From Alphaproteobacteria bacterium (lineage in GTDB: Bacteria; Pseudomonadota; Alphaproteobacteria; JANSWW01): 64,000 nucleotides of DNA. The translations under genes and the position numbers were made by a program. The stretch covers positions 248,001 to 312,000 of the forward strand of contig JANSWW010000001.1 of the NCBI GenBank assembly GCA_024743275.1. The letters are read 5' to 3'. The notes below the pieces were generated by a model. That model had not been told where the DNA came from. It was given only the letters and a program-made list of their open reading frames with translations, and did not search any database. Positions within the stretch are counted from its first letter, which is position 1; every line of letters starts with the position of its first letter. Shown here piece after piece: positions 57,423 to 64,000 of this stretch.

Positions 57423-57512
57423 CGCCTGGGCAACCGGGCGGCTCCCCTGGGCTGTTCTGTCTGAACCCTATCAGCATGTCAGGGGCGGGCTGCCTTCACA
57501 GGAGCACCGACC
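57423..57512 (+). promoter_or_regulatory. Degenerate two-hairpin module, copy 6
   Basis: H1 CGCCTGG-GCAA-CCGGGCG (57423-57440) is intact; H2 is reduced to GGCGGGC/TGCCTT around 57483-57496; start box CAGGAGCACCGACC. Confidence 0.55.
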
Positions 57513-57929
57513 ATGACCAAGAGCACCAATAACACCGGCTTCAAGCTACTCGAAGCCTTCATGCGCCTCGAACGCAAGCGCGAGGCGACGTTCACCCGCA
57601 CCACAGACGGCTGCGGCATCTACCGGGCGCATTTCAGCGGCACCGACCGCTACTATTTCGATTTCGGCCCGTGCGGACCCCGCACCGGCTGGGAGCAGTT
57701 TGACACCCGCCAGGACGGAAGTTACTTCGGCATCTGGGTCAATCCGGATTGCCGATTGATCCTGACGTTCGCGGAGGGTGACGTGAGCCTGGAAACCTGT
57801 ATTTTCGAACGGATCTTCAAGGAACGGCTGGCCGAGATGGCTGGCTTCTACGGGGATCCGCCACCGGCCTTCACGGTTATCGACCGCGACGGCTCTGTCA
57901 CCGAGGTCTACGACGTGAGGCCAACATGA
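57513..57929 (+). CDS. Hypothetical protein
   Basis: A 138-aa protein, MTKSTNNTGFKLLEAFMRLE, with DRYYFDFGPCGPRTGWEQFDTRQDGSYFGIWVN. It has a beta-sandwich-like pattern rich in aromatics, ending in VIDRDGSVTEVYDVRPT. Overlaps the next ATG (ATGA). Unknown. Confidence 0.65.
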   Translation: MTKSTNNTGFKLLEAFMRLERKREATFTRTTDGCGIYRAHFSGTDRYYFDFGPCGPRTGWEQFDTRQDGSYFGIWVNPDCRLILTFAEGDVSLETCIFERIFKERLAEMAGFYGDPPPAFTVIDRDGSVTEVYDVRPT

Positions 57930-58018
57930 TCGAATGGATTCGGTCCATCATCTACCTAGTCGCCGCCGTTCTCATCCTGGCGGGGCTCGTCTTCCAGATC
58001 GCCGCCTGGGTCTCGTAA
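57926..58018 (+). CDS. 30-aa single-span membrane peptide
   Basis: MIEWIRSIIYLVAAVLILAG then LVFQIAAWVS: one membrane span filling the peptide. ATGA coupling to the upstream gene is the main support. Possibly a tiny membrane regulator. Confidence 0.5.
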   Translation: MIEWIRSIIYLVAAVLILAGLVFQIAAWVS

Positions 58019-58086
58019 CCCACAACTGCGGCCCGCTCCTGACATGCTGATAGGTCCCTACCTTCACATCACAGGAGTAATGACCA

Positions 58087-58641
58087 ATGACCGATACCCA
58101 TTACCGCTGCCCGAAGTGCGGCAGCAACCGGATCGCCCATCGCGTGGTCCAGGAAGGGCACTGGCTCCTCAACGAGGAAGCCAGCGAGATCGATGGCGAA
58201 ATCGTTCCCGACGCCAACAACATGACACTGTGCCTGGATTGCGGGCATGAGGATCGCGACGAAACCGCCTTCAAGTCAGAACTGACCAAGGACGAGGCCG
58301 TCGCTCAAGAGCGGAAAGAACTGATCGAGCAACTGGACGGCTTTGGCCGCTACATAATCGTAGATGCCAAATTCGCCCAGGAGGCTGCTCGGGTTCACGT
58401 CGCCAAGGAAACGGGCGACATCGACTCCTTGTTCGAGGAAGCAATGGACGCTCTCAGGGAGAAATACGACAAGAACGACGCTTCCTGGATCATTGAGAAC
58501 CTGGCCGCGGAAGACATCGAGGTCATCCGCGATTTCGTCGCCCTCGCGGCCGAGTCCGACCGTGACGAGGGAGACGCTGAAGCCCTGGCCGTGGAGCATC
58601 TGCGAGAGAAGAACCTGATTGGTAAGGAGGGCGCAGCATGA
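58087..58641 (+). CDS. Zinc-ribbon hypothetical protein
   Basis: A 184-aa protein. The N-terminal zinc ribbon CPKCGS...CLDCGHED (about residues 8-54) is followed by a charged helical domain. Start box GAGTAATGACCA. ATGA overlap with the next gene. May bind nucleic acid or a host protein; unknown. Confidence 0.66.
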   Translation: MTDTHYRCPKCGSNRIAHRVVQEGHWLLNEEASEIDGEIVPDANNMTLCLDCGHEDRDETAFKSELTKDEAVAQERKELIEQLDGFGRYIIVDAKFAQEAARVHVAKETGDIDSLFEEAMDALREKYDKNDASWIIENLAAEDIEVIRDFVALAAESDRDEGDAEALAVEHLREKNLIGKEGAA

Positions 58642-58886
58642 CCCGCTTTTACGTCACCATGACCTGGGACAACTGGCCCGAGGGCGGCAGCTACGGCACC
58701 GTCGTCGAGGCCGAGAACCACGACCAGGCCGAAGAACTGTGCCGCCAGAAAATGGCCGAATGGCGCGCCGATGAAGACCAGACGGCCAAAGAAGTCCGCG
58801 AAAGCCACGAACACGAGTGGCACGTCGTGGACTGCTTCGATCTGGACGCCTTCATAGCCCAACACAGCCGCGATAAGGCGGCCTAG
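58638..58886 (+). CDS. Hypothetical protein
   Basis: An 82-aa protein, MTRFYVTMTWDNWPEGGSYG, with VVEAENHDQAEELCRQKMA, of the small alpha/beta type (a strand then an A-x-x-x-A-x-E helix) seen in many phage accessory genes. Last gene of the rightward block before its terminator. Confidence 0.65.
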   Translation: MTRFYVTMTWDNWPEGGSYGTVVEAENHDQAEELCRQKMAEWRADEDQTAKEVRESHEHEWHVVDCFDLDAFIAQHSRDKAA

Positions 58887-58901
58887 CCCCTCCCCCAAAC
58901 T

Positions 58902-58934
58902 GCCCCCTGGCTTCGGCTGGGGGGCGCTTTTTTT
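58902..58934 (+). terminator. Rho-independent terminator of the rightward accessory block
   Basis: GCCCCCTGGC-TTCG-GCTGGGGGGC (10 bp with two G-U, UUCG tetraloop), then GC and seven Ts. Confidence 0.9.
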
Positions 58935-58938
58935 GTGC

Positions 58939-59148
58939 CTAATGCTTGGCGACCGGGTGCTCGCCCGGCAACTCCTCATGGTCGGCTGGGTCCGCCTGCA
59001 CGAACTCCACATCAATCATCCCCGTCGTGACGAAGACGTACATCTCGAAGGCATCCCGCACCGCCTCATAGGGCGTGCGCGCGGTCTTCTGTGCCTCCCG
59101 CAGCAGTTCGAGGCGAAGGCGCACGTCGTCGATCGGCTCGTCAGTCAT
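58939..59148 (-). CDS. Hypothetical protein
   Basis: A 69-aa acidic helical protein, MTDEPIDDVRLRLELLREAQ, with YEAVRDAFEMYVFVTTGM. Last gene of the leftward replication block, lying beyond a terminator-like hairpin, so its expression may depend on read-through. No family. Confidence 0.6.
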   Translation of the reverse strand: MTDEPIDDVRLRLELLREAQKTARTPYEAVRDAFEMYVFVTTGMIDVEFVQADPADHEELPGEHPVAKH

Positions 59149-59162
59149 GGGACCTCAACGCA

Positions 59163-59190
59163 AAAACCCCCCGGCGAACGCACGAGGGGC
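59163..59190 (-). terminator. Terminator-like hairpin between the 179-aa and 69-aa genes
   Basis: Leftward transcript: CCCC..CG / CG..GGGG stem with an internal loop, then GGTTTTTG. Lies 14-42 nt before the start of the 69-aa gene, echoing the arrangement upstream of terL. Confidence 0.6.
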
Positions 59191-59212
59191 AGTATGAATT
59201 TCGTGTAACCTA
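59190..59212. repeat. 23-bp exact repeat, copy 2
   Basis: Identical to 43284-43306 and in the same orientation. Lies directly upstream (leftward sense) of the terminator-like hairpin. Confidence 0.8.
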
Positions 59213-59237
59213 CCAGGAAAACCGGCCTTCAAGCAAG

Positions 59238-59777
59238 TCACGATGCTGACTCCCGAGCGGCGAAACCGAAGTGCTTCGCCAGGCACCGCAGACCGGCCTT
59301 CAACGCATCCTGCCGCTTCCCGTGCATCCCCACATTCGTCTGCTCGATAAACCACTCGGGCCATTCCAGGAAGACGGCCACCCGCTCGACCTCCCGCACC
59401 GCCATCCTCCCCGCCTTCCGGACCTCGGCCAGGGCCTGGTCGTAATCGACCCTCAACTTGCGGAGGCTCGCGTCCGACTGCTCCCGGAAATAGATCGGCT
59501 GCCCGTATCGCTGGATCTTGCAGCCCGTATCCCCGAACAACCCCTTCCGCATGGCCCTCAAGGCGTGCCCGGCGTCCTTCTCGGCCTCCGAGATCAGCCC
59601 GCGGGCGTGCAGGACCTCAAGCGGATAGTTGATGTCGATGTTCGGATCCCCGCACATCGCGAGCCGCTTCGCCAGCAGGTGCGGGTTGATCTCGACCGGA
59701 TCGGCCCGGTGGGCGGCCCGTCCAGGCTGCCGACGCTTGGCGTCCAACTTCCGGTGTCTCCCACGGCCCCTCGGCAT
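59238..59777 (-). CDS. Hypothetical helical phage protein (possible late regulator)
   Basis: A 179-aa protein with a basic N-terminus (MPRGRGRHRKLDAKRRQPGR). Centrally, YPLEVLHARGLISEAEKDAGHALRAMRKGLFG has the L-x-x-x-x-x-x-G-x-I-x-x-x-x-x-x-A-G pattern seen in several phage DNA-associated proteins. A helical C-terminus ends ..GLRCLAKHFGFAARES. It is the last gene before the hairpin, and operator sites lie 28-84 nt upstream. A regulatory role is a guess from position. Confidence 0.55.
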   Translation of the reverse strand: MPRGRGRHRKLDAKRRQPGRAAHRADPVEINPHLLAKRLAMCGDPNIDINYPLEVLHARGLISEAEKDAGHALRAMRKGLFGDTGCKIQRYGQPIYFREQSDASLRKLRVDYDQALAEVRKAGRMAVREVERVAVFLEWPEWFIEQTNVGMHGKRQDALKAGLRCLAKHFGFAARESAS

Positions 59778-59804
59778 CCACGGCTCCCCAAGTCTGTGAT
59801 CCGC

Positions 59805-59861
59805 TTGCCAAAATCACACAATCGCAAACCGCTCGCAAGGGTCATGTTGCGTTTTGGGTGA
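59805..59861. promoter_or_regulatory. Operator-like pair upstream of the 179-aa gene
   Basis: TTGCGTTTTGGGTGA (59847-59861), overlapping the last codons of the 159-aa gene, and TTGCCAAAATCACAC (59805-59819) exactly 42 bp away. Confidence 0.5.
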
Positions 59862-60321
59862 CATCAGAACCATTGGCGGCCGCCACCCGCAGCAATATCC
59901 GCAGGCGTGCGCGGGCGTTCGTGAGTGTCCGCGCCTTCTCCGCCGCCCGCTGGTACACGTCCGCCGGCACAGGCCGGAACCGGGCCTCCCGGGCCGTCTC
60001 GATGAAGGCCGGGCTCAACGCCCACTGGGGCATCGGCGCCAGGGCCGCCATCCACAGCTGGAACACTTCGTCCGCCGCTTCCTTGTCCATCCCCTGCACC
60101 TGGTAGGTCAGCAGCAGAGTCGCGATCTGCTTGGCCAACCAGCCGGGGGCCACCGGCGCCAGCGCCGTCTCCACCGCTCTCAGCCCCTGCTCCAACTCCG
60201 TCACCGGGATAGGACAGGTCAACGGCACCGTCCAGGCTGCCGTATCGAGCCGCAAAGTCCGCCGCAACGTCGGCGACAGAGCGGCCTCCACTGGGGGATG
60301 TTGGTTTGTCAGTTCGGTCAT
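59842..60321 (-). CDS. Replication-associated hypothetical protein (possible helicase loader)
   Basis: A 159-aa protein starting MTELTNQHPPVEAALSPTLR. A helical body has GWLAKQIATLLLTYQVQGMDKEAADEVFQLWMAALA and ..AFIETAREARFRPVPADVYQRAAEKAR. It lies directly after the initiator-like gene and overlaps it out of frame by 458 nt. Gene order (DnaB helicase, initiator, this) suggests a loader or accessory of replication, but no P-loop is present. Confidence 0.6.
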   Translation of the reverse strand: MTELTNQHPPVEAALSPTLRRTLRLDTAAWTVPLTCPIPVTELEQGLRAVETALAPVAPGWLAKQIATLLLTYQVQGMDKEAADEVFQLWMAALAPMPQWALSPAFIETAREARFRPVPADVYQRAAEKARTLTNARARLRILLRVAAANGSDVTQNAT

Positions 60322-61057
60322 AGCTGCCCTCGCAGATCTTCACAAAGTTTGCGGGCTTGAGCACCCAGTCAAGGTCGGCTTTCCAGCCTCGGTCGCTCTC
60401 ACCCAGGAGGAACGGGGTCTTCGGGATCCGATCGATCATCTCCTGCCAGTCGCCTGGTCCGTGCTTTTTCAGGATGGCCTGGATCTGTTTGCGCCTGCCA
60501 TCAGTCAGGGTCTTCGGGACCGGCAACCCGGCCTCCTTGGCCATGGCCTTGAACGCTGCGAAGGCGTCGGCAGCCGAAGGCGACGACGAGTCTCCGTCAG
60601 GAGACTTAGAATCTCTTCTCTTCTCTCCTCTCCTCTCCTCTGGGTGTTCCCTGGCGTTCTCTGGCGTTCTCTGGCGTTCCGCTTCCTTGCCTGGCGTTTC
60701 CTGGCGTTTCCGTTCACGAAACGCCCGAGTGCGCTCAGTGCTCTTGTCGTCAGGGCGTTCCCGCTTGACCTGCCGCCTCTCCCAGGCCCGGATTCGCTGG
60801 CTTTCAAGCACCCGGCCGTCCATCTGATCGACAATGCGCTGAACCGCTTCTTCATCGATCCCGAGGTTCACGGCCGCCCCCTCAACGTCGAAACGCTCCA
60901 CCGATCCACGGTCATCTGCCTGCGAGGCGTGGTCCATCAGTGTTATCCAAACCGCAATAACTTCCGAAACGGATGTTTGCGCTTTGGCAGCAATTACGCG
61001 CCACTTCGGATCGTTTGGCATCCCATGATGAATGCGAAACCAGTGCATCTCACTCAT
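59864..61057 (-). CDS. Replication initiator-like protein (phage O/helix-turn-helix type)
   Basis: A 397-aa protein. Residues 1-80 (MSEMHWFRIHHGMPNDPKWRVIAAKAQ..) form a winged-helix domain common in phage replication proteins. A charged linker full of E/R/K follows (about 100-155), then LPVPKTLTDGRRKQIQAILK and GWKADLDWVLKPANFVKICEGSYD, a typical C-terminal helicase-contact motif ending near residue 244. The remaining ~150 aa are Gly/Ala-rich and run antiparallel in frame to the next gene, so that tail may be non-functional read-through. ATGA overlap with dnaB. Confidence 0.72.
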   Translation of the reverse strand: MSEMHWFRIHHGMPNDPKWRVIAAKAQTSVSEVIAVWITLMDHASQADDRGSVERFDVEGAAVNLGIDEEAVQRIVDQMDGRVLESQRIRAWERRQVKRERPDDKSTERTRAFRERKRQETPGKEAERQRTPENAREHPEERRGEKRRDSKSPDGDSSSPSAADAFAAFKAMAKEAGLPVPKTLTDGRRKQIQAILKKHGPGDWQEMIDRIPKTPFLLGESDRGWKADLDWVLKPANFVKICEGSYDRTDKPTSPSGGRSVADVAADFAARYGSLDGAVDLSYPGDGVGAGAESGGDGAGAGGPRLVGQADRDSAADLPGAGDGQGSGGRSVPAVDGGPGADAPVGVEPGLHRDGPGGPVPACAGGRVPAGGGEGADTHERPRTPADIAAGGGRQWF

Positions 61058-62430
61058 ATCTCGTCTCCCAACCGCATCCGGCTCAGATCGAGCCGCATTG
61101 TTTTGGTCGCGGTCTCGGCCTGGCGAGCCTTCGCTAGGATCAGGTCAACCAGCCCTTTGCTGTCGTGCAGGCGCTGCTCCCAGGCCAACTGGCGTTCCAG
61201 GAACTTCTCGACGCTCTCCTTCTCCTTCTGCTGGGGCGGGTTTCGTTCGAGGTAATATTCGTCGCGATAGAGGAAGATCACATTGTCGGCGTCCTGCTCG
61301 ATCGATCCGGAGTCCCGGAGATCGGCCAGCATCGGCCGCTTGTCCTCCCGCTGCTCGACTGCACGGGAAAGCTGGGACAGCAAGACGATGTGGATCCCCT
61401 GCTCTTTCGCCAGTTGCTTCATGCCCCTGGTGATCTCGCTCATCTCCTGCACGCGGTTCTCGCTGCCCGAGCCCATAAGCTGCAGATAGTCGATATAGAC
61501 GACATCAAGGCCGTCCAGGTGCCGCTGGGCGTGCCGGATATAGGCGTGGACATCGCCCACCCTCTGCACCGGGCGCTCGTCGATTGCGATGGGCAGCCGG
61601 TCCCAGGCGTCCAGGCCGTCGATATACCGCCGCTCCAACTCGGGCAGCAGATTGCCACGGGTCACGCAGCCGAACGGCACAGCGGCCATGGAGGTAGCCG
61701 CTCGCGACGCCAGATCCGCGGTGCTCATCTCCATGGACTGGATATGCGAGCGGGCGCCCTTCTGCCCGCTCCTGACGGCCATCTCCAATGCAACGGCCGT
61801 CTTGCCCATGGAGGGCCGGCCGGCGAGCACGGTGACAGCCCCCGGCACGAACCCGCCGATCATCTCATCGATGGTGCGGAAACCGGTCGTTGGCCCGCCC
61901 AGGCCACCCTTCGCGCGGCGCTCATATAGGGCAGCGACTTCGATGGCGATGTCGCCCCCGATGAACACCTTGCGGTCGGTGTTAGCGTCGGCCGCCAGGT
62001 CTTGCAGCGTGCCCGCCACCTGGGTCAGCACGTCCAACTCACCCTTCTCCAAGGCGAGCAGGGCGGCGTTCATGGTGTTAGTCGCGGCCCGGCGCCGGGC
62101 ATGGTCATGGATGATCCGGGCATACCCCTTTGCATCCCCGACCAGGACCGCACCCTCAATCTCAATCAGATAGCGAAGGAGCCCTTGCTTGCCCTCAGAG
62201 GCGAACGCTATCTCCGCGACGGGCAGCCCTTCAAGGCGCGGCAGTAGCGTCAAGCTGTTGGCTGTCGCCTGCGAATAGTACAGTTTCTTAACTTCCTCGA
62301 AGATTGCCCCGTTCAACGGGTCTTGGAAATGCTCCCCCTTGAGCCCTCCGCAGTCCTCGATCCTGGCGTTCCGCTCCATCAATGCAGACAGCAGCGCGTG
62401 CTCTGTCTCCACCCCCACTGTATCGGTCAT
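61054..62430 (-). CDS. dnaB: Replicative DNA helicase, DnaB type
   Basis: A 458-aa ring helicase that unwinds DNA at the phage fork. N-terminal domain VGVETEHALLSALMERNARI; Walker A VLAGRPSMGKTAVALEMA; Walker B VVYIDYLQLMG; motif IVLLSQLSRAVEQREDKRPMLADLRDSGSIEQDADNVIFLYRDEYY with the arginine-finger region; the end is LDLSRMRLGDEI. Length and motif order are normal. Coupled to the nuclease upstream (TAATG) and the initiator downstream (ATGA). Confidence 0.95.
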   Translation of the reverse strand: MTDTVGVETEHALLSALMERNARIEDCGGLKGEHFQDPLNGAIFEEVKKLYYSQATANSLTLLPRLEGLPVAEIAFASEGKQGLLRYLIEIEGAVLVGDAKGYARIIHDHARRRAATNTMNAALLALEKGELDVLTQVAGTLQDLAADANTDRKVFIGGDIAIEVAALYERRAKGGLGGPTTGFRTIDEMIGGFVPGAVTVLAGRPSMGKTAVALEMAVRSGQKGARSHIQSMEMSTADLASRAATSMAAVPFGCVTRGNLLPELERRYIDGLDAWDRLPIAIDERPVQRVGDVHAYIRHAQRHLDGLDVVYIDYLQLMGSGSENRVQEMSEITRGMKQLAKEQGIHIVLLSQLSRAVEQREDKRPMLADLRDSGSIEQDADNVIFLYRDEYYLERNPPQQKEKESVEKFLERQLAWEQRLHDSKGLVDLILAKARQAETATKTMRLDLSRMRLGDEI

Positions 62431-62795
62431 TACGCCAGCCTCCCCCGCATGGGGACGCCCCAGCCCTCCAAGGTCTTCACCACGTCATCGATTGACCGGC
62501 AGACTTCGACCTTGTGCCCGATTGCGCGCATCCTTTCATGCAGGGCCCGCTGGTGGGGAGTGGCATACTTCTCCGGCGCCTTGACCTCGATCCAGACCGA
62601 TCGACCATCTGGCAACAGAATCGTCAGATCTGGAATGCCAGCCAACTGGCCTAAAGCCTTCGCGAGCCCGGCCGCCGCCTTTCCCCGGTATCCCTTGGGG
62701 TTCACGGCTGTCACAATGACCTCCGGCGGCAGCAGGATCGCCAGTTTCTCGACAATATCCTTTTGGATGTCGTCCTCGGGGTTCGCTCTAGCCAT
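62430..62795 (-). CDS. VRR-NUC domain nuclease
   Basis: A 121-aa protein. AVNPKGYRGKAAAGLAKALGQLAGIPDLTILLPDGRSVWIEVKAPE contains the VRR-NUC PD..ExK active site (Asp of GIPDL, Glu and Lys of IEVKAPE), followed by HQRALHERMRAIGHKVEVCRSIDDVV. These small nucleases are standard in phage replication blocks, probably resolving branched DNA. Overlaps the cro-like gene by 8 nt. Confidence 0.92.
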   Translation of the reverse strand: MARANPEDDIQKDIVEKLAILLPPEVIVTAVNPKGYRGKAAAGLAKALGQLAGIPDLTILLPDGRSVWIEVKAPEKYATPHQRALHERMRAIGHKVEVCRSIDDVVKTLEGWGVPMRGRLA

Positions 62796-63000
62796 CGGCG
62801 ACTTCCTTCTCCAAAAGGTGGTAGAAGTCCCTCTGCGTGACCTTTCCGTCTGTATGGATGTCGAGTTTTTGCAGGGCTTCCAGGTTTGGTCGCCGCTTGC
62901 GTCTTTCCCACTGGGTCAGGGAGAAATAGGGGATTCCAGACCGTCGGGAGAACTCCCGCCGAGAGATTCCCTCACTTTTCAGCCAATCTGCGAGTTTCAT
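62788..63000 (-). CDS. Cro-like helix-turn-helix protein
   Basis: A 70-aa protein. KLADWLKSEGISRREFSRRSGIPYFSLTQWERRKRRPNLEAL is a compact XRE-type HTH with a long basic recognition region. Short, with no ligand or protease domain, so Cro-like. It is first in the leftward replication operon, divergent from the repressor, and an operator-like site lies 45 nt upstream. Confidence 0.82.
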   Translation of the reverse strand: MKLADWLKSEGISRREFSRRSGIPYFSLTQWERRKRRPNLEALQKLDIHTDGKVTQRDFYHLLEKEVADG

Positions 63001-63036
63001 AAATTACCCATTCCGATGTTGTGGAACGGGCACGTT

Positions 63037-63065
63037 ATCATAAATTGCGTTTTGGGCAACAAAAG
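63037..63065 (-). promoter_or_regulatory. Leftward early promoter candidate with operator in the spacer
   Basis: Minus strand: CTTTTG (63065-63060), 17-bp spacer, TATGAT (63042-63037). Operator TTGCGTTTTGGGCAA (63045-63059) fills the spacer. The -35 is weak; the -10 is good. Confidence 0.5.
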
Positions 63066-63198
63066 CGTTTCGGTGTAACCTAAAGGCCAACCGGCAATCT
63101 GAATTGACACCAATATGAACGGATTAGGAAAATTTTCTGTGCGGAAAACTGAATCTTATGATTAAGTATATAGGAACATTAATCCGAGGCAGGATACC
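63061..63198. promoter_or_regulatory. AT-rich control region upstream of the repressor
   Basis: Contains TTTCGGTGTAACCTA (63068-63082), related to the 23-bp repeat; TTGACA (63104-63109); the inverted repeats GAAAATTTTC and TTTTC..GAAAA (63128-63146); and TATGAT/TATATA boxes near 63157 and 63167. GAGGCAGG is the Shine-Dalgarno. It probably holds the repressor promoter; exact elements are unclear. Confidence 0.45.
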
Positions 63199-63870
63199 AT
63201 GGTGCAATTTCTGATGGCAAACGACGACGGAAGTGGTTCGGATACGCCCGGTTCGAATACCCGCAAGCGCGCCCTCGAAACCAAGGATATTGCGGAACGC
63301 ATCGAGTTCTTCCGCAAGCGTAAGGGGCTCAATAAGGCAACCGTCGCGCAGGAAATCGACCTGTCGCCCCAACAGTACACCCGCCTGTCCAAAGGTGAGC
63401 GCCGCATTTCGATTGCGGATCTCGACGTGCTGCAGGATGTCCTGGGGGTATCACTGATTGATCTGCTCCCGCCGGAACGGATCCGCGGCACCCACGGCAA
63501 GCTGCGCCAGATGAAGGTGATCGGATCAATCGCTGCTGGCCCCCTAGAGGAAATGCTGTCGGCAACAGAGGAGACGATCTGGTCGGCCGCGCCGGAAGAG
63601 TGCTTCGCCGTCCAGGTGCGCGGTGACAGCATGGACATCGTGCTCAAGCCCGGCACCGTCTGCGTGGTCGATCCGAACAAGGTCGATCTGAAGCAGGGCG
63701 CAATGTACCTGCTGGCCGAGCACGGTCAGTTGACCATCAAGGAGTATCGGTACGCCGGGGACAGCAGCATGTTTGTGCCGCGCTCGACGAATCCCGAGCA
63801 CCTGCCCATTGTGGCGAACCCCGACATTCACATCTATGGCCGCGTCACGCAGGCCATCACGAATTTCTGA
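63199..63870 (+). CDS. CI-type phage repressor with S24 (LexA-like) peptidase domain
   Basis: A 223-aa repressor. Residues 28-85 hold an XRE HTH (DIAERIEFFRKRKGLNKATVAQEIDLSPQQYTRLSKGERRISI). The C-terminal half is an S24 peptidase: cleavage-site-like IAAGPLEE (Ala-Gly), catalytic Ser in VQVRGDSMDIVLKPG, and catalytic Lys in GQLTIKEYRY. RecA-stimulated self-cleavage would induce the prophage. Start at 63199; MANDDG at 63214 is an alternative. Divergent from the Cro-like gene and flanked by operator-like sites on both sides. Confidence 0.92.
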   Translation: MVQFLMANDDGSGSDTPGSNTRKRALETKDIAERIEFFRKRKGLNKATVAQEIDLSPQQYTRLSKGERRISIADLDVLQDVLGVSLIDLLPPERIRGTHGKLRQMKVIGSIAAGPLEEMLSATEETIWSAAPEECFAVQVRGDSMDIVLKPGTVCVVDPNKVDLKQGAMYLLAEHGQLTIKEYRYAGDSSMFVPRSTNPEHLPIVANPDIHIYGRVTQAITNF

Positions 63871-63909
63871 TGGCAAGGGAGGGTCGCCTATATAGGGCCC
63901 TCCGCCGAC

Positions 63910-63970
63910 TTGCGATTTTCGCAAAAATTTCACCTGATTATATTGACGAATTTGCGTTTTGGGTTAGCAT
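63910..63970 (+). promoter_or_regulatory. Rightward promoter with paired operators after the repressor
   Basis: TTGACG (63943-63948), 16-bp spacer, TAGCAT (63965-63970). Operator TTGCGTTTTGGG (63952-63963) fills the spacer. A perfect palindrome, TTGCGATTTTCGCAA (63910-63924), lies 42 bp upstream. It should drive a rightward gene just beyond the window and be shut by the repressor. Confidence 0.62.
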
Positions 63971-64000
63971 GGGTTCCACGAAAGAACGTGGGGACCATCC

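Noticed and set aside
1..64000. CRISPR array, insertion sequence or rRNA
   Set aside because: No regularly spaced direct repeats, transposase motifs or rRNA signatures were seen; the only repeats are the operator words, leader modules and short pairs listed.

Overview
The window is high-GC alphaproteobacterial DNA, inferred from the polar amino-acid ABC cassette, GntR/FCD regulator and codon use. It holds about 3.3 kb of host chromosome followed by about 60 kb of a temperate short-tailed phage. The right end of the phage lies beyond the window.

Host part (1-3.3 kb): a leftward, translationally coupled operon of a GntR/FCD regulator, an enolase-superfamily enzyme, an amino-acid ABC substrate-binding protein and the start of a permease. 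A frameshifted tyrosine-recombinase remnant follows, then a 3' fragment of tRNA-Ser(GCU) at 3803-3868. The fragment breaks off at the anticodon stem, so I read it as the left attachment junction. Just inside it is a rightward defence cargo: an HNH-like protein, Vsr, a C5-cytosine methyltransferase and a PD-(D/E)XK endonuclease.

Phage late genes (8.3-52.8 kb, leftward): lysis cassette (SleB endolysin, XhlA-like membrane protein, lipoprotein, DUF1353), a 3932-aa polyvalent protein with methyltransferase, helicase, HExxH and C-terminal virion-type domains, ejection and tail proteins, a tail fibre, a GIY-YIG homing endonuclease, adaptors, major capsid protein, scaffold, GroES-like co-chaperonin, three tRNAs (Pro, Met, Trp), a P22-type portal, and a large terminase interrupted by an intein in its Walker A motif. 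About fifteen small overlapping genes follow, including a DUF2829/Tad2-type anti-Thoeris candidate and an adenine methyltransferase, then the small terminase. The architecture resembles Bcep22-like podoviruses.

A rightward block (53.0-58.9 kb) encodes small accessory proteins, including a beta-clamp-like protein. Most of its genes follow a repeated intergenic module of two hairpins and a conserved ribosome-binding box. The leftward replication block (63.0-58.9 kb) runs Cro-like HTH, VRR-NUC nuclease, DnaB helicase and an initiator-like protein. A rightward S24/CI-type repressor closes the window.

The two most novel signals are regulatory. First, a 12-bp word, TTGCGTTTTGGG, occurs six times at control regions, always on the + strand, and in four places is paired with a related TTGC site 41-42 bp away; I infer a dispersed repressor operator system. 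Second, the two-hairpin leader module recurs seven times with changed stem sequences but kept pairing.
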